Of a stretch of DNA of 64,000 nucleotides, positions 62,760 through 64,000 are shown one piece after another. A program made the translations under genes and the position numbers. The notes under the pieces were generated by a model, which was not told the origin of the DNA, searched no databases, and saw only the letters and a program-made list of their open reading frames with translations. The first letter of the stretch is position 1. Each line of letters begins with the position of its first letter. The DNA lies in contig NZ_JACVCG010000001.1 of the NCBI RefSeq assembly GCF_016742135.1, forward strand, positions 310,001 to 374,000, in the 5' to 3' direction. Source of the stretch: Brevundimonas sp. Its GTDB lineage: Bacteria; Pseudomonadota; Alphaproteobacteria; Caulobacterales; Caulobacteraceae.

Positions 62760-63734
62760 TCAGGGCTGGCCGGCCTTCTGGATGATCAGGCCGAACGATG
62801 TGGTGGCGAATCCGGCCAGCGCCAGCCGCAGGTGAGGCTCCGGCAGATAGGGCGGGATGTCGACGAAGCTGTCGACGGGCCCACTTCCGGCATCGAAATC
62901 CAGCGGCGCGACCGTATGGCCCGCAGCGGTCAGCCGCTCGGCCAGGGCGCTCAGGTCGCGGCGACGATACAGCACGGTGCCCCCGGTTTCGAGCGTGTGC
63001 ACATCCGACGTCAGGTTCAACTCGGTCGTATGGATAGCGAATCCGCCGGGCTGGAGGGTGTCGATCGACCGCTCGATAAAGGCCATGCCCGCTTCCAGAC
63101 TGCCCAGGTGCTCCAGCGCACAGGCGGACCAGCAGAAGTCGTAACCGGTCAGATCGTCCGGGATGGCGTTCATGTCCACGACGCGAAAATCAACGGCGGC
63201 CTCGAACACCTCGGGGTCGCACAGGTCCGGGCGCATCAAGGCCGCCTTGCCTTCGGCGTGCTGATCGGTGGCGGTCCATCCAGCATCGGCAGCCTGCTCC
63301 GGCGCCAGATCGGTGCCCATGATCCGGCATCCCCGCGAGGCGAAATAAGCCGCCAGCGGCTCTCGCCCGACGCCAAAGCCCAGGCCCCGTGCCCCGGCGC
63401 GCAGCTGGCGGCGCTCATGCAGGGCCTGGGCGATGAACACGAACTCCCACAGCTTGCGATGATAGCGCAGCCGTTCGCCCAGCCGCTCCGACCAGTTGGA
63501 GAACCACGGGGTCTCGAAATCCGTCTGACGACAGGGACGGGACTGGTTCAGGACGTCCATTCCGGGTTTGCGATCGTCGCGCAGGGTCGGGCTGCCAAGC
63601 CAGTGGCCCTCATCCGGCAGGCGCAGGGCGGCCAGGGCATGCATCTGGCTTTCCAGAAGCGCGATACGGTTCCGCAACTCGGCCATCTGGCGCGCGGTTT
63701 CGTCCGGGTCGGGCACGATCGGATCGGTCGTCAT
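62760..63734 (-). CDS. Class I SAM-dependent methyltransferase-like protein
   Basis: A 324-residue protein with a short N-terminal coiled coil (RQMAELRNRIALLESQMHAL). The Rossmann-type methyltransferase core has GARGLGFGVGREPLAAYFA near residue 116 (motif I), IMGTDLAPEQ (motif II acidic) and FCWSACALEHLGSLEAGMAF (motif IV/post). TLQPGGFAIHTTEL follows. Such proteins often modify sugars or polysaccharides, but nothing here shows the substrate. It converges on tRNA-Leu and diverges from the MFS gene. Confidence 0.8.
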   Translation of the reverse strand: MTTDPIVPDPDETARQMAELRNRIALLESQMHALAALRLPDEGHWLGSPTLRDDRKPGMDVLNQSRPCRQTDFETPWFSNWSERLGERLRYHRKLWEFVFIAQALHERRQLRAGARGLGFGVGREPLAAYFASRGCRIMGTDLAPEQAADAGWTATDQHAEGKAALMRPDLCDPEVFEAAVDFRVVDMNAIPDDLTGYDFCWSACALEHLGSLEAGMAFIERSIDTLQPGGFAIHTTELNLTSDVHTLETGGTVLYRRRDLSALAERLTAAGHTVAPLDFDAGSGPVDSFVDIPPYLPEPHLRLALAGFATTSFGLIIQKAGQP

Positions 63735-63835
63735 GTCAGACGATTAGCAGAGGGATACCGGTCGTCGACCCTGAAATGGCCCGGGCGTCGCCTTTCGCGG
63801 TTGCAATACCGGCCCCCCCGTCACATCTGCACGGC

Positions 63836-64000
63836 ATGCAAACCGGCGATGTACCGACTACCAAGCCCGTGCGCGGCCCGGGCTTTCCCGAGTTCGTCGC
63901 CCTGATCGCCATGATGATGGCGCTGAATGCCCTGGCCATCGACATGATGCTGCCGGCGCTCCCCGCCATCGGCGAGGCCCTGAGCGTGGCCTCCGAAAAC
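63836..64000 (+). CDS. MFS transporter, Bcr/CflA type (partial)
   Basis: First 55 codons of a drug-resistance-type MFS transporter, cut by the window end. The first membrane helix reads FVALIAMMMALNALAIDMML, followed by PALPAIGEALSV. That is the characteristic helix 1 of the Bcr/CflA family (A-x-D-x-x-LPA-x-P-x-I). The ATG at 63836 is taken as the start. Confidence 0.8.
   Translation, partial: MQTGDVPTTKPVRGPGFPEFVALIAMMMALNALAIDMMLPALPAIGEALSVASEN

Overview
The window looks like a chromosomal segment of a Caulobacterales alphaproteobacterium, most likely Brevundimonas or a close relative. The evidence is the high GC content, a CpdR-like single-domain response regulator, an FNR regulator with the C-x2-C-x7-C spacing of alphaproteobacterial FnrL, aerobic CobT, COQ7, a lone motA, and short GC-rich intergenic repeats. 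The species call is inference; the gene identities come from motifs.

Layout. 1-4168: motA, an Ala-rich lipoprotein, mnmC and two tandem small lipoproteins. 4178-7719: the two subunits of methylmalonyl-CoA mutase (minus strand). 7810-14797: a low-oxygen respiration block with fnrL, cydDC, and divergent cydA-cydB-cydX; a perfect FNR box (TTGAT-N4-ATCAA) lies between cydD and cydA. 14875-21829: a block flanked on the left by a degenerate tRNA-Val 3' end. It holds a coupled pair of small membrane ORFs, a BigR/SqrR-like ArsR repressor, an RND efflux pump with its adaptor, sulfide:quinone oxidoreductase and a DUF2892 protein. The divergent promoter region of the pump and sqr carries two TTAG-N6-CTAA operators and a second perfect FNR box. 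SQR feeding quinol to a sulfide-tolerant cytochrome bd makes the two blocks one coherent micro-oxic/sulfide unit.

21861-50033 is a 28-kb genomic island inserted in the 3' end of tRNA-Val(GAC), bounded by an exact 50-bp direct repeat, with a tyrosine integrase and an excisionase-like gene near its right end. Its cargo is mostly anti-phage. It carries a nuclease-plus-Ski2-like-helicase pair resembling Hachiman/AbpAB, and a complete type I Zorya operon (zorABCD). It also carries a type I restriction-modification operon (hsdM-hsdS-small unknown-DUF262/AlbA_2 fusion-hsdR), an HNH protein, an XRE regulator and a HipBA module with three evenly spaced operators. Three unknown genes sit at its left end, and an iteron-like repeat cluster follows hsdR.

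49987-64000 returns to the core genome: tRNA-Val, cpdR, N-formylglutamate amidohydrolase, a candidate structured small RNA, DUF599, pyrophosphatase, a repeat-rich gap, cobT, coq7, dsbB, exoD, hppD and fahA (tyrosine catabolism), an isoaspartyl peptidase, several small proteins, tRNA-Leu(CAA), a SAM methyltransferase, and the first 55 codons of a Bcr/CflA-type MFS transporter cut by the window end.

Most interesting points: the divergent HamAB-like pair beside Zorya, the DUF262-AlbA_2 protein embedded in the type I R-M operon, the candidate small RNA near 51.6 kb, the FNR/SqrR-type control of the cyd and sqr genes, and signs that the sulfide block was itself an older insertion at the same tRNA.
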